From: Yoonia sp. G8-12
GTDB taxonomy: Bacteria; Pseudomonadota; Alphaproteobacteria; Rhodobacterales; Rhodobacteraceae
Assembly: GCF_038443675.1 (NCBI RefSeq)
Contig: NZ_CP151762.1
Span: 3,038,001-3,102,000 of the forward strand
Direction of reading: 5' to 3'
DNA length: 64,000 nucleotides
The notes under the pieces are model-generated. The model ran no database searches. It saw only the letters and a program-made list of their open reading frames with translations, and was not told the DNA's origin. Positions 1-9,301 of this stretch are shown here, one piece after another. The position numbers and the translations under genes were made by a program. The first letter of the stretch is position 1. Each line of letters starts with the position of its first letter.

Positions 1-2872
1 GGAAGCGCAGGTGCAGGCGACGATTGAGGGCCCGAGCGCCGGGTTCCGCACCAACGCCACGATGAATGTCGGTATCGCAGGGCTGGGGCGCTTTTCCACG
101 CTTGCGGGGCGCGATATCGGGGGTGGTGCCGAACTCGCGGTGCTGGCGAACATGACGCCGTTGGACGGTCTATTCAATTTCGTGATGTCGGGCGAAACCG
201 ATAATCTGTCCGTCGGCATTCCCGAGGCTGACCGCATTCTGGCAGGCACAGGTACTTTTGCGGCAACTGCAGTGCGCGACAACGATGGCACACGGCTTGA
301 GGGTGCGCGCGTCGATACAGATGCGGCAAACGTCCGCGCCAGTGCCGCGTTGACCAATGACGGGGCGGATGCGCGGTTCAATGCCAGCCTGCGCGATGTG
401 GCTTTGGTGTTGCCTGCGTTATCAGGACCGGCCTCTGTGGCGGGCGACGTTACACAGCGGGCAGATGGCACAATTGAATTTGCCCTCAATGGCACCGGCC
501 CTGCCGCGACATTTGAAACAAGCGGCACCGTTAATCCCGCCGAAACAGGGCAGACCATCAATGCGGCCCTTTCCGCCGGGATTAGTGATTTGACACGCTA
601 CGCCGGTCTGGCGGGGCGGCCCTTGTCCGGTGCTTTGTCGGTTGACGGTAATGGTGTCCTGCTAGCGGATGGACAGCGGTTTGACGTGGATGTGCGCGGT
701 GAAACCCGCGATCTGGTGACGGGTGTTGCGCGCGTTGATCCTTTGCTGAGCGGTGAGGGCAGTTTCACAGCAGCGCTTTCGCATGTGGGTGACGGCCGGT
801 TCGCGATCAGTGACTTGCTGGTTCAGACACCTGCAATGTCTTTGCGCGGTGATGCAGATGTTTCGCTAGAGGGCTCAAATACAGCAGATCTTTTGTTCCG
901 CATCAATGATGCCGCAGTGCTTGACCCAAGCCTGAGCGGGCCGATCACGGTTGATCTTGATGCGGTGCCAGCAGCGCTTGATGCGACGGACGTGGCATTG
1001 CGCGCCTTTGGCCCCGGCACAAATGTTGGTTTGAACGCAACGGTGGCTTCACCCCAAAATGCGCGCGAAGTGACGGGTGATTTGAACCTACAGATCGAGA
1101 GCCTTGCTGCCTTTGCCACGCTGATCGGCCAACCTGTGGCAGGCAGTGTCGATCTGACGGCATCGGGAAGCCTGTTGCCTGATCTGAGCCGATTTGACAC
1201 CCAAGTGAACCTGCGCAGTGAAGAGCTCCGCATTGGTAATCCGACTGCTGACGCGCTCTTGGCGGGGACGGGCCGGATTAATGCGACGATTGCCTTTGAA
1301 GATGAAATTTTGGCGGTGCGCACTTTGGAGGTGTCCACGCGCGAGTTGTCGGTTGTGGGGGCGCTGAACGGGGCCGCCGGTTTTGGGCAGGGGCGCTTCA
1401 ACGCCAGTTTGCGAGATGTCGGCGTTCTGACTGATCAGATCAGCGGGCCTATTCGCGCGCGCGGAGCGGCGTCGCTGGATGAGAACGGCACATGGGGTAT
1501 TGATGCGACGGGCACCGGCCCGGGCGGGCTTGCGGCGCAGATCGTGGGCGATGTGACACAAGAGGGCAATCTGGCGATCAATGTTGATGGCAGCGCGCCT
1601 TTGGCTTTGGCGAATACGGCGATTGATCCGCGCCGTCTGAGCGGGCTTGCGAACTTTGATCTGAGCGTGAATGGCCCGCCTGCGCTCTCTTCTCTGAGCG
1701 GGCAAGTGACCTTCTCGGATGGCCGTTTGGCGGCACCAACATTGGGCGAGGCGCTGACCGACATTGCTGGTGGAATCCGCTTGTCGAACGGCAACGCGCA
1801 GATTGATTTGAACACCCGTGTTGAAAGTGGTGGCAGTATCGCGATCAGCGGGCCTGTTGCGCTGACGGGGGCCAATCAGGCCGATATCACCGTGGCATTG
1901 AACAACGTGGTCTTGCAGGACCCCGAGCTTTATTCGTCGCAGATTGCCGGTTCGATCAACCTGAACGGGCCGCTGCAAGGTGGGGCACGGATTTTGGGAC
2001 GCTTGGAGCTGGGCGAGACAAACGTACAGGTGCCCTCTTCATCAATCAGTTCGCTGGGCGATTTGCCAGATGTCCAGCATGTCGGTGAACCTGCGGCAGT
2101 CCGGCGGACCTTGCAGCGGGCGGGCGTGCTGAATGCAAATGGCGCGGAGAGCGCCGGTACAGGCAGCAGTGGCCCTGCGTTTCCACTGGATATCGTGATT
2201 AATGCACCGTCGCGCATTTTTATTCGCGGTCGGGGACTTGATGCCGAGTTGGGCGGCAGCCTGCGAATTGGTGGCACAAGCAACAACGTGATCCCTGTCG
2301 GCCGATTTGAGTTGATCCGTGGCCGGATTGATATTCTCCAACAGCGGTTCGAGCTGGATGAAGGCACGGCCACGCTGCAGGGGGATTTCGCGCCGTTCAT
2401 CCGTTTGGTTGCGACCACGGAAACGGATACGGGCACTGTGATTAGCATTATCGTCGAAGGCCCTGCCGGGGCGCCTGAAGTGAGCTTTGTGTCGGTACCG
2501 GAATTGCCGCAGGACGAGGTTTTGTCGCAGCTGATTTTCGGGCGTGACCTTGAGAGCATCAGCCCGTTGCAAGCCGTACAACTGGCCTCTGCCATCAGCA
2601 CATTGGCAGGGCGTGGGGGTGGCGCGCTGGATAGTTTCCGAGAGCGCATCGGGCTGGATGATTTTGACGTCACCACAGACGATGAGGGCAATGCCGCCGT
2701 GCGTGCGGGCGCTTATGTGTCCGAAAATGTCTACACGGATGTCACCGTCACCAGCAACGGTGACACAGAGATCAACCTGAACCTTGATGTGACGTCCGAG
2801 ATTACCGCAAAAGGCAGCGTCGATCAGGCCGGTGATACCAGCATCGGGTTGTTCTACGAGCGTGATTATTAG
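1..2872 (+). CDS. tamB: Translocation and assembly module protein TamB (5' partial)
   Basis: C-terminal 956 residues or so of a TamB/DUF490 protein; the frame is open at the window edge, so the start lies upstream. TamB is an inner-membrane-anchored periplasmic protein that forms a lipid- and protein-conducting beta-groove to the outer membrane and works with TamA. The visible part is long, repetitive beta-rich sequence with recurring segments such as 'GRFNASLRDVG' and 'LSGPITVDLDA', as expected for the beta-taco fold. The last 200 residues match the conserved C-terminal domain, with 'GRFELIRGRIDILQQRFEL' and 'DEVLSQLIFGRDLESISPLQ', and it ends in an aromatic-rich 'GLFYERDY', like a beta-strand that docks to the outer membrane. 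Neighbour oppF converges 10 bases downstream. Confidence 0.95.
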   Translation, partial: EAQVQATIEGPSAGFRTNATMNVGIAGLGRFSTLAGRDIGGGAELAVLANMTPLDGLFNFVMSGETDNLSVGIPEADRILAGTGTFAATAVRDNDGTRLEGARVDTDAANVRASAALTNDGADARFNASLRDVALVLPALSGPASVAGDVTQRADGTIEFALNGTGPAATFETSGTVNPAETGQTINAALSAGISDLTRYAGLAGRPLSGALSVDGNGVLLADGQRFDVDVRGETRDLVTGVARVDPLLSGEGSFTAALSHVGDGRFAISDLLVQTPAMSLRGDADVSLEGSNTADLLFRINDAAVLDPSLSGPITVDLDAVPAALDATDVALRAFGPGTNVGLNATVASPQNAREVTGDLNLQIESLAAFATLIGQPVAGSVDLTASGSLLPDLSRFDTQVNLRSEELRIGNPTADALLAGTGRINATIAFEDEILAVRTLEVSTRELSVVGALNGAAGFGQGRFNASLRDVGVLTDQISGPIRARGAASLDENGTWGIDATGTGPGGLAAQIVGDVTQEGNLAINVDGSAPLALANTAIDPRRLSGLANFDLSVNGPPALSSLSGQVTFSDGRLAAPTLGEALTDIAGGIRLSNGNAQIDLNTRVESGGSIAISGPVALTGANQADITVALNNVVLQDPELYSSQIAGSINLNGPLQGGARILGRLELGETNVQVPSSSISSLGDLPDVQHVGEPAAVRRTLQRAGVLNANGAESAGTGSSGPAFPLDIVINAPSRIFIRGRGLDAELGGSLRIGGTSNNVIPVGRFELIRGRIDILQQRFELDEGTATLQGDFAPFIRLVATTETDTGTVISIIVEGPAGAPEVSFVSVPELPQDEVLSQLIFGRDLESISPLQAVQLASAISTLAGRGGGALDSFRERIGLDDFDVTTDDEGNAAVRAGAYVSENVYTDVTVTSNGDTEINLNLDVTSEITAKGSVDQAGDTSIGLFYERDY

Positions 2873-2882
2873 CGTAAGTTTG

Positions 2883-3890
2883 TTATTTGCCGACCGCGAG
2901 CACGTGCTCTGCTTCGTGGAACGGGCACGCGACCAAGTGGTTGCCGCCGATATCCTCTAGCTTGGGCCGCTCATCCGCGCAGGAGGCCTGTGCCTTGGGA
3001 CAGCGGGTGCGGAACACGCAGCCCGAAGGCGGCGATAGCGGTGACGGCAGTTCACCTTCGAGGATCGGCCGTGGGCGTGCGCGTTCCAAGACCGGATCAG
3101 GGATCGGCACAGACGCGATGAGCGCTTGGCTATAGGGGTGTTCGGGCAGGGTCGTCAGCTTGTGACTATCCGCAGTTTCCATCACACGCCCCAAGTACAG
3201 CACCAGTGTGCGGTCACTGATGTGTTTCACGACGCTCAGATCATGGGCGATGAAGACCATCGACAGGCCCATGTCGCGCTGCAATTCCATCAGCAGGTTG
3301 ATGACCTGCGCCTGCACAGACACATCAAGTGCGGAAACCGGTTCGTCACAAATCAACAGCTTTGGTTTCAAGATCAGCGCGCGCGCGATCCCGATCCGCT
3401 GGCATTGGCCGCCGGAGAATTCATGCGGGTAGCGGTTGATCAGATTTGGCAAAAGACCCACCCGTTCCATCAATTCGCCAACGCGTTTTTTGACCTCTTT
3501 GCGCGGGGTTTTGGGTTCATGGGTGATAAGTGGCTCTGCGATAATCTCGCCCACGGTCATGCGCGGGTTCAGTGCGGCAAGCGGATCTTGAAAGATCATC
3601 TGCACATCGCGCCGGTGGACGCGGCGTTCGCGGGGATCCATGTTGGCCAGATCGGCGCCTTCAAAGAAGATATTGCCACCAGACGACGGTATCGTACCAA
3701 CCACAGCGCGGGCAGTCGTAGATTTGCCAGAGCCGGATTCACCCACAATCCCAAGGCATTCACCCGGCTGGATATCAAAACTGACCTCGGACACGGCCTG
3801 CAGTTTGCGCGGTGGCGTCCACGGCCACGCGCCGTGCTTACGCACGTCGAAAGTAACCGACAGGTTGCGGACTGAAAGGAGCGGTTCCAT
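2883..3890 (-). CDS. oppF: Oligopeptide ABC transporter ATP-binding protein OppF/DppF-type
   Basis: Cytoplasmic ATPase of a peptide importer, 335 residues. Walker A 'GESGSGKS' lies near residue 50, the Q-loop 'MIFQDP' near 99, the signature 'SGGQCQRI' near 159 and Walker B 'LLICDEP' near 178. The C-terminal oligopeptide-transporter extension has the cysteine motif 'GCVFRTRCP...C...C', which in this family can bind an iron-sulfur cluster. The start chosen is the ATG of 'MEPLLSVRNL', which overlaps the oppD stop by one base (TAATG); longer frames upstream only cover oppD sequence. It is the last gene of the five-gene transporter operon. It could equally be named DppF; peptide size preference cannot be read from sequence. 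Confidence 0.93.
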   Translation of the reverse strand: MEPLLSVRNLSVTFDVRKHGAWPWTPPRKLQAVSEVSFDIQPGECLGIVGESGSGKSTTARAVVGTIPSSGGNIFFEGADLANMDPRERRVHRRDVQMIFQDPLAALNPRMTVGEIIAEPLITHEPKTPRKEVKKRVGELMERVGLLPNLINRYPHEFSGGQCQRIGIARALILKPKLLICDEPVSALDVSVQAQVINLLMELQRDMGLSMVFIAHDLSVVKHISDRTLVLYLGRVMETADSHKLTTLPEHPYSQALIASVPIPDPVLERARPRPILEGELPSPLSPPSGCVFRTRCPKAQASCADERPKLEDIGGNHLVACPFHEAEHVLAVGK

Positions 3891-4855
3891 TACGCGACCT
3901 CGCTGGCTGGCAGATGACAGGCGCGACGGCGGTTGCCGATCTTTTCCAGCGGGGGGCGCTGGGCGTGGCATTGGTCAAGTTTCACGGGGCAGCGCGGTGA
4001 AAAGGGGCATCCGGATGGCAGATTGGACATATCAGGGGGTTCGCCAGCGATTGTCATCAGCGCGCCTTCGTCCTTGTCCAGCCGCGGCACCGCCTTCAGC
4101 AGACCGCTGGTGTATGGATGCGAGGGCTTTGCAAAGATATCATCGGTTGTGCCCTCTTCCATGATTTGCCCACCATACATAACAAGTGTGCGGTCGCAGA
4201 AACCGGCGACGACACCAAGGTCATGAGTGATCAGGATCACAGCCGTGCCAAAGTCTTTGCGGATATCGCCCAAGAGCTGCATGATTTGCGCCTGTACGGT
4301 CACATCAAGCGCCGTTGTCGGTTCATCCGCGATCAGCAAGCGGGGTTGGCACAGCAGCGACATTGCAATCATGATCCGCTGGCGCATACCGCCGGAAAAT
4401 TCATGCGGGTACATCGTGATGCGCGCGCGGGCGTCGGGGATGCGCACCGCGTCAAGCATGCGCACAGATTCGGTAATGGCCTGCGATTTGCTGACACCGT
4501 TATGCAGCATTAGCACTTCGGCCATCTGTTCGCTGACCCGCAGATAGGGGTTTAGCGACGTCATAGGATCCTGAAAGATCATCGCCATGTCGTTGCTGCG
4601 AATTTTGTTGAATTCACGCTGGGACAATTTCAGCAGGTCTTGCCCGTCGAACCGCGCAACGCCCGTGGCCCGCCCGTTTTTGGCCAAAAGCCCCATCGCG
4701 GCAAAGGCGGTTTGGCTTTTTCCTGAACCACTCTCGCCCACGATGGCGAGGGTCTCGCCCTTATCAATGTTGAAGGATAATCCGTTCACCGCATGCACGT
4801 CGCCGTCAGCGGTGGTGAAGGTGACCATTAGGTCTTCGATTTCCAGAAGGGGCAT
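3890..4855 (-). CDS. oppD: Oligopeptide ABC transporter ATP-binding protein OppD/DppD-type
   Basis: Second ATPase of the peptide importer, 321 residues. It shows Walker A 'GESGSGKSQ', signature 'SGGMRQRIMIA', Walker B 'LLIADEPTTALD' and the C-terminal cysteine motif 'GCPFSPRCP...C...C' typical of the OppD/OppF pair. It would pair with the adjacent oppF product under the OppB/OppC membrane dimer. The start is the ATG of 'MPLLEIEDLMV', two bases after the oppC stop; the reading frame runs on upstream but only through oppC. Tight spacing on both sides (2 bases and a 1-base overlap) indicates a single transcript with translational coupling. Confidence 0.93.
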   Translation of the reverse strand: MPLLEIEDLMVTFTTADGDVHAVNGLSFNIDKGETLAIVGESGSGKSQTAFAAMGLLAKNGRATGVARFDGQDLLKLSQREFNKIRSNDMAMIFQDPMTSLNPYLRVSEQMAEVLMLHNGVSKSQAITESVRMLDAVRIPDARARITMYPHEFSGGMRQRIMIAMSLLCQPRLLIADEPTTALDVTVQAQIMQLLGDIRKDFGTAVILITHDLGVVAGFCDRTLVMYGGQIMEEGTTDDIFAKPSHPYTSGLLKAVPRLDKDEGALMTIAGEPPDMSNLPSGCPFSPRCPVKLDQCHAQRPPLEKIGNRRRACHLPASEVA

Positions 4856-4857
4856 GG

Positions 4858-5784
4858 TCAGCGGTCCTTGGGGTCGAGCGCGTCGCGCAGGCCGTCGCCT
4901 ACAAAGAAGAAGGCAAAGATCGTGACGACAAAGAAGAACAGCGGGAAGGAGATCTGCCACATGAAGCCGAACTGCATGGTGCGTGAGCCTTCGTTGATCA
5001 GCGCGCCAAGCGATGTGGCGGGTTCTTGTACGCCAAGCCCCAGGAAGCTGATGAAGCTTTCAAAGATGATCATATTGGGCACCAGAAGGGTGGCATAGAC
5101 GATCACGATGCCCAGCAGGTTGGGCACGATGTGGCGCAGGATGATCTTGCTGGGGCGCACGCCGGTGGCCACCGCGACCTCGACAAATTCCTTGTTCTTG
5201 ATGGTCAGCGTTTGCCCCCGTGCGATCCGCGCCATGTCTAGCCACGAGATCAGACCGATGCCGAGGAAGAGCATAAAGATGGACCGGCCGAAGATGACCA
5301 GCATCAGGATCAGAACGAACATGAAGGGGATCGACATCAGTACATCGACGATCCGCATCATGATCCCGTCAACGCGCCCGCCATAGTAGCCCGCCGTCGC
5401 GCCATAAAGCGTGCCGACAATGACTGCGACCAAGGCGCCCACAACGCCAACCATCAGCGAAATACCGGTCCCCTGCACGGTGCGTGCAAAAAGATCGCGT
5501 CCGTTGCTGTCCGTACCAAAGTAATGGCCCGTCTCGATCGAGGGGACGCCAAGATAGGCGTTGCTGCCGATCAGGCTGAAATCGACGAAATCAGGCTCGT
5601 ATTGTGCGAAGGCACCGCCAAACAGGGCGAAGGCCGCAACGCACGCCAGCATGAGCAGCGAGACAACGGCGGCGCGGTTGCGGAAAAAACGCGTGCGTGC
5701 ATCGGCCCACAGGGACCTGCCTTTGACCTCGGCCAGCTGCATCTGGTCTGCGACGCCTTCGACGGCGGCTCTGTTGGGAAACAT
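4858..5784 (-). CDS. oppC: Oligopeptide ABC transporter permease OppC-type
   Basis: Inner-membrane permease, 308 residues. It has the OppC N-terminal arrangement: a cytoplasmic leader ending in 'RFFRNRAAVVSLLML', a first membrane span, then a periplasmic segment with 'GTDSNGRDLFARTVQGTGI'. Five further membrane spans follow with the binding-protein-dependent transport EAA-like loop around 'EVAVATGVRPSKIILRHIVP'. The C-terminus 'VGDGLRDALDPKDR' is diagnostic of OppC/DppC. It heterodimerises with OppB. The ATG at 5784 lies 13 bases after the oppB stop. Confidence 0.93.
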   Translation of the reverse strand: MFPNRAAVEGVADQMQLAEVKGRSLWADARTRFFRNRAAVVSLLMLACVAAFALFGGAFAQYEPDFVDFSLIGSNAYLGVPSIETGHYFGTDSNGRDLFARTVQGTGISLMVGVVGALVAVIVGTLYGATAGYYGGRVDGIMMRIVDVLMSIPFMFVLILMLVIFGRSIFMLFLGIGLISWLDMARIARGQTLTIKNKEFVEVAVATGVRPSKIILRHIVPNLLGIVIVYATLLVPNMIIFESFISFLGLGVQEPATSLGALINEGSRTMQFGFMWQISFPLFFFVVTIFAFFFVGDGLRDALDPKDR

Positions 5785-5797
5785 CTGTCAGGCCCCC

Positions 5798-6721
5798 TTA
5801 ATAGCGGATCTTGGGGTCGATCCATGCATAAAGGATATCGACCACAAGATTGAACATAATTGTCAGGGCGCCCACCAGAATGGTGATGCCCATGATGACG
5901 GAATAGTCGCGATTGAAGGCAGAGTTCACGAAGAACTGGCCAATGCCGCCGGTGGAAAAGAACACATCAATGATGACCGAACCGGTGATCATGCCCACAA
6001 AAGCAGGCCCAAGATAGGACAGCACGGGCAGGATCGTCGGTTTCATCGCATGTTTCCAGATGACGCGGCGCATCGGCAACCCCTTGGCTTGGGCGGTGCG
6101 GATGAAGTTGGTGTTGAGCACCTCAAGCATCGAGGACCGTGTGATCCGCGCAATCGAGGCCATGTAAGAGGTCGAAAGCGCGATTACTGGCATGATCAGG
6201 AATTGCCACTGCCCGCCGTTCCAGCCGCCACCGGGCAGCCAGCCAAGCCAGAGGGTGAAGATCAAAAGCAGGATTGGTGCCATCACAAAGTTTGGTAGCA
6301 CCTGCGCCCCGATAGAGATGCCAACCGCAAAGTAATCAATCCAGGTGTTTTGCTTGATGGCCGCAGCAATGCCGAGAGAGACGCCGACAGTCACCGCAAC
6401 AACAAAGGACCAAAAGCCGTATGTCAACGTGACAGGAAAACCCTGCGCGATAATATCGTTGACCGAGCGGTCTTTGTATTGAAACGACGGCCCGAAATCG
6501 AACTGGGTAACGACACTGACAACATAGTTGAGGATTTGTTTCCAAAACGGCTGATCCAGCCCGTATTTCGCTTCGATATTGGCAAGCACTTCGGGCGGCA
6601 GGGGCCTTTCGGAATTGAAGGGGCCGCCGGGGGCTGCGTACATCAGGATGAACGACAAAACGACCAGTATCAAAAGGGTCGGGATGGCCACGGCAAGGCG
6701 ACGTACAACAAAGCTCAGCAT
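5798..6721 (-). CDS. oppB: Oligopeptide ABC transporter permease OppB-type
   Basis: Inner-membrane permease, 307 residues, beginning 'MLSFVVRRLAVAIPTLLIL' as OppB/DppB proteins do. It has about six membrane spans; the EAA loop region is visible at 'IRTAQAKGLPMRRVIWKHAM', and the C-terminus 'VVDILYAWIDPKIRY' is the family signature. It forms the translocation pore with the oppC product. It lies 71 bases downstream of oppA, and that gap holds a strong GC hairpin (6751-6775) that probably lowers expression of the membrane and ATPase genes relative to the binding protein. Confidence 0.93.
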   Translation of the reverse strand: MLSFVVRRLAVAIPTLLILVVLSFILMYAAPGGPFNSERPLPPEVLANIEAKYGLDQPFWKQILNYVVSVVTQFDFGPSFQYKDRSVNDIIAQGFPVTLTYGFWSFVVAVTVGVSLGIAAAIKQNTWIDYFAVGISIGAQVLPNFVMAPILLLIFTLWLGWLPGGGWNGGQWQFLIMPVIALSTSYMASIARITRSSMLEVLNTNFIRTAQAKGLPMRRVIWKHAMKPTILPVLSYLGPAFVGMITGSVIIDVFFSTGGIGQFFVNSAFNRDYSVIMGITILVGALTIMFNLVVDILYAWIDPKIRY

Positions 6722-6750
6722 GTGTCAGGTATCCTAACAGAACGGGAAAG

Positions 6751-6775
6751 CCGCGCCCCGTCTGCGGGGGCGCGG
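6751..6775 (-). promoter_or_regulatory. GC-rich stem-loop between oppA and oppB
   Basis: A perfect 9-bp inverted repeat, ccgcgcccc (6751-6759) with ggggcgcgg (6767-6775), encloses a 7-base loop in the 71-base gap between oppA and oppB. On the transcribed strand no U-run follows it directly, so it looks like a 3' stabiliser or partial attenuator of the abundant binding-protein mRNA rather than a full terminator. That role is inferred from similar hairpins in many binding-protein transporter operons. Confidence 0.6.
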
Positions 6776-6792
6776 CCGATCACAAGGTGTGA

Positions 6793-8427
6793 TTACTCGG
6801 CGATCTTGTAGAGATCTTTGGAGTACCAGTTCTGTTCAAAGTTCTCGTAGGGCCAACCTTGGAGGTCTTCCGCAAACATGTCGACTGCGGCGTAGTGGTA
6901 GATTGGAATGATCGGCGTATCCTGCGCGATGAATTCCTCGACGCGGTCATAGTTTGCCTGCGGGTTCTCAGATGTTTTGGCTTCTGCCAACAACGCGTCA
7001 ACTTCGGGGTTCATGTATTTGCTGTCGTTGTAGCCCGAGCCGGAGTCCATCAGATCAAGGAAGGTCGAGGCTTCGTTGTAGTCTGCACACCACCCACCGC
7101 GGGCCACGTCGAAATCACCGTTGGAGCGGGCTTCAAGGAAGGTCTGCCATTCTTGGTTGGCGAGCGTGGTTTCAACACCCAATGTCTGCTTCCACATCTG
7201 GCTGATCGCAATGGCCACAGCGCGGTGGGATTCGTCGGTATTGTAGACCAGATCAATGCTGAGCGGATTGTCAGAGCCATAGCCGGCTTCGGCCAGCAGC
7301 TCTTGCGCCATTGTGTTGCGGTCGGCCTGGGTCATGTCCGCCATCGGGATGTTTGGTGTTTCAAAACCTGCAGTCGCCCAATGGGTGAAGGTGTAGGCGG
7401 GTTTCTGACCACCGGCGAGGACGTTCTCGACGATGATATTGCGGTCAACGGCAAGGCTAAGCGCTTTGCGGACGTTGGGATCCTGCAATTCCTCTGGGGC
7501 CCCGTCGCGCAGATTGAACATGTAGTAGTACGAACAGGCCTGCGGGACCGAAACCGCCTGATCGGGGTATTCGGCAGACAGCCGCGGGAACTGACCTGCG
7601 GGCACGTCCGTGCGGTCCAATTCACCTGCCAGATAACGGGTGAGGGCCACGTTCTCATCTGGAATGACCAGTTTTGTCACGCGTTCGAGGATGGTGTTTT
7701 CATTGTCCCAGTACATCGGATTGCGTTCCCGGACGAGCCGTTCCTGTGGCACGAATTCGGTCAACACATAGGCACCGTTTGACACCATGTTTTCCGGTAG
7801 AACCCAGTCGCTGCCGTGCGCTTCGATCGTGGCCTGATGCACGGGGAAAGTTGTGCCATGCGTGACCATTTGCGGGAAATAAGGCAGGGGCTGTGTCAGG
7901 CGCACCTCAAGCGTTGTGTCGTTGACGGCGGTCACGCCCAGTTCGGAGGGCGCCATGTCGCCTGCGATGACGTCGCCGCCATTCTCGATCGACATCAGGT
8001 CGATGTACCAGCTATAGGGCGATGCCAGTTCAGGCGATGCCGCACGCTGCCAGGCATAAACAAAGTCACCGGCGGTGACCGGATCGCCGTTCGACCACTT
8101 TGCATTGTCGCGCAGGGTGAAGGTGTAGATCAGACCATCATCGCTAACCGTGTGGCTGACAGCGACACCGGGGATCAGGTTGCCTGCGGCGTCTTGATTG
8201 TAGAGACCTTCGAACAGGTCACGTACCACATCGGCGCCATCCACGTCTTCAACAAGACCCGGGTCAATCGACGGGCTTTCGTCGCCCACGCGGTAGGTAA
8301 ATGACTGATCAGAGGCGAGCGCTTCGCCTGTGACAGGGTGGGTGGCGTGGGCGTCTGCGTAAAGCGCGCCGGTTGTGGCAATCAGCAGTGCAGAGGTGGT
8401 TGCCAGAAGTTTGGTTTTCAGTGTCAT
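6793..8427 (-). CDS. oppA: Periplasmic oligopeptide-binding protein OppA-type (SBP family 5)
   Basis: Solute-binding protein of 544 residues that would deliver peptides to the OppBCDF importer. It has a Sec signal peptide (MTLKTKLLATTSALLIATT, cleavage after GALYADA) with no lipobox, so it should be free in the periplasm. Family 5 hallmarks include 'SIDPGLVEDVDGADVVRDLFEGL', 'TFTLRDNAKWSNGDPVTAGDFVYAW', 'NPMYWD' and 'FNLRDG...VRKALSLAVDR'. The start was chosen at ATG 8427 because an ideal ribosome site, AAGGAG, sits 8 bases upstream; the in-frame ATG at 8454 lacks one. First gene of the operon; substrates are probably short peptides. Confidence 0.94.
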   Translation of the reverse strand: MTLKTKLLATTSALLIATTGALYADAHATHPVTGEALASDQSFTYRVGDESPSIDPGLVEDVDGADVVRDLFEGLYNQDAAGNLIPGVAVSHTVSDDGLIYTFTLRDNAKWSNGDPVTAGDFVYAWQRAASPELASPYSWYIDLMSIENGGDVIAGDMAPSELGVTAVNDTTLEVRLTQPLPYFPQMVTHGTTFPVHQATIEAHGSDWVLPENMVSNGAYVLTEFVPQERLVRERNPMYWDNENTILERVTKLVIPDENVALTRYLAGELDRTDVPAGQFPRLSAEYPDQAVSVPQACSYYYMFNLRDGAPEELQDPNVRKALSLAVDRNIIVENVLAGGQKPAYTFTHWATAGFETPNIPMADMTQADRNTMAQELLAEAGYGSDNPLSIDLVYNTDESHRAVAIAISQMWKQTLGVETTLANQEWQTFLEARSNGDFDVARGGWCADYNEASTFLDLMDSGSGYNDSKYMNPEVDALLAEAKTSENPQANYDRVEEFIAQDTPIIPIYHYAAVDMFAEDLQGWPYENFEQNWYSKDLYKIAE

Positions 8428-8730
8428 GAGATATCTCCTTGTGGATGTAATCATTGACGAGTGAGCGCAACTGGTGCGCCGCTGATGCCATCTTTTGACG
8501 CCTCTTGCAAAATGACAAGGTTATTCGGCGGTTGACCCGACGACAGTGCGATCTAATTTCAAAGCCAAGTTTGGTGGGAAAAAAATAGCCTGTACGCGAG
8601 ACTTATCACGCAATTTTTGAGGTAGCACCGTGAGGCAAGTGGCAATAATTCGCACAGGTTTTGCTGTAAATCATACTCGCGCAATACAGTTTGCAGCTCC
8701 ATTGGGCCCCATCAATGGTATGGTGAAGAT
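8428..8730. promoter_or_regulatory. Divergent intergenic region between oppA and the hemerythrin gene
   Basis: 303 bases without a gene. It must hold the promoter of the opp operon (minus strand) and that of the hemerythrin gene (plus strand). Apart from the oppA ribosome site next to 8427 and a 'ggtgaag' ribosome site before 8731, no convincing operator, repeat or riboswitch was seen. Confidence 0.5.
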
Positions 8731-9300
8731 ATGAATGAACTTTCCCTTGTTGCACGCGATGCCTTGCCTGATGCCTTGCGCGTTCTCTTGGCCGAATACC
8801 CGCGTGAAGGTTGGGAAGCCGACCCCGGTTTTGACGGCTTGATTCGCTTCTGGCTGGATCGTCATTTGATGTTCCGCAGGCTGCTGGGTGAACTTCGCAG
8901 CGGCACAGAGGCGCTTTTGGATCGCAAGATTGAGGTGGATCGCTTTGCCGGTCTTACGTCGCGCTATGGTGGTATGCTGGTAAACGGGTTGCACGAGCAC
9001 CACACGATTGAGGATGCGCATTATTTCCCGAAACTGGTGACGAAAGACGCCCGTATCGCGAAAGGTTTTGCGATTCTGGACAAGGATCATCACGATCTGG
9101 ATGAGTTTTTGGCGGATTTTGTCGGTCGCGCGAACGAGGTGCTGGGTCTGACCGCGAAACGCAACAAGCTGCAAACAGCGGCAGGGCATTTTCAAACCGA
9201 GTTGACCAAACTGGAAGGCCTGCTGGATCGCCACTTGATCGACGAAGAAGAGCTGATCGTGCCGGTGATCCTGCGCTACGGTTCACGCGATCTGGGGTAG
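8731..9300 (+). CDS. Hemerythrin domain-containing protein
   Basis: A 189-residue cytoplasmic protein with a four-helix hemerythrin-like domain. Candidate iron ligands are spread in the expected order: His in 'FWLDRHLMFRRLLGEL', His and Glu in 'HEHHTIEDAHYFPKL', His in 'LDKDHHDLDEF', and His/Glu in 'LLDRHLIDEEELIVP'. Such proteins bind a di-iron centre and sense or handle oxygen, nitric oxide or iron; which applies here cannot be told. A single gene, divergent from opp and convergent with the next gene, with one base between the two stop codons. Confidence 0.85.
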   Translation: MNELSLVARDALPDALRVLLAEYPREGWEADPGFDGLIRFWLDRHLMFRRLLGELRSGTEALLDRKIEVDRFAGLTSRYGGMLVNGLHEHHTIEDAHYFPKLVTKDARIAKGFAILDKDHHDLDEFLADFVGRANEVLGLTAKRNKLQTAAGHFQTELTKLEGLLDRHLIDEEELIVPVILRYGSRDLG

Positions 9301-9301
9301 A

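Noticed and set aside
823..2691. Long antisense open frames opposite tamB (several of 180-296 residues)
   Set aside because: High GC makes long shadow frames common; they have no ribosome site, low-complexity composition and lie wholly under a well-supported gene.
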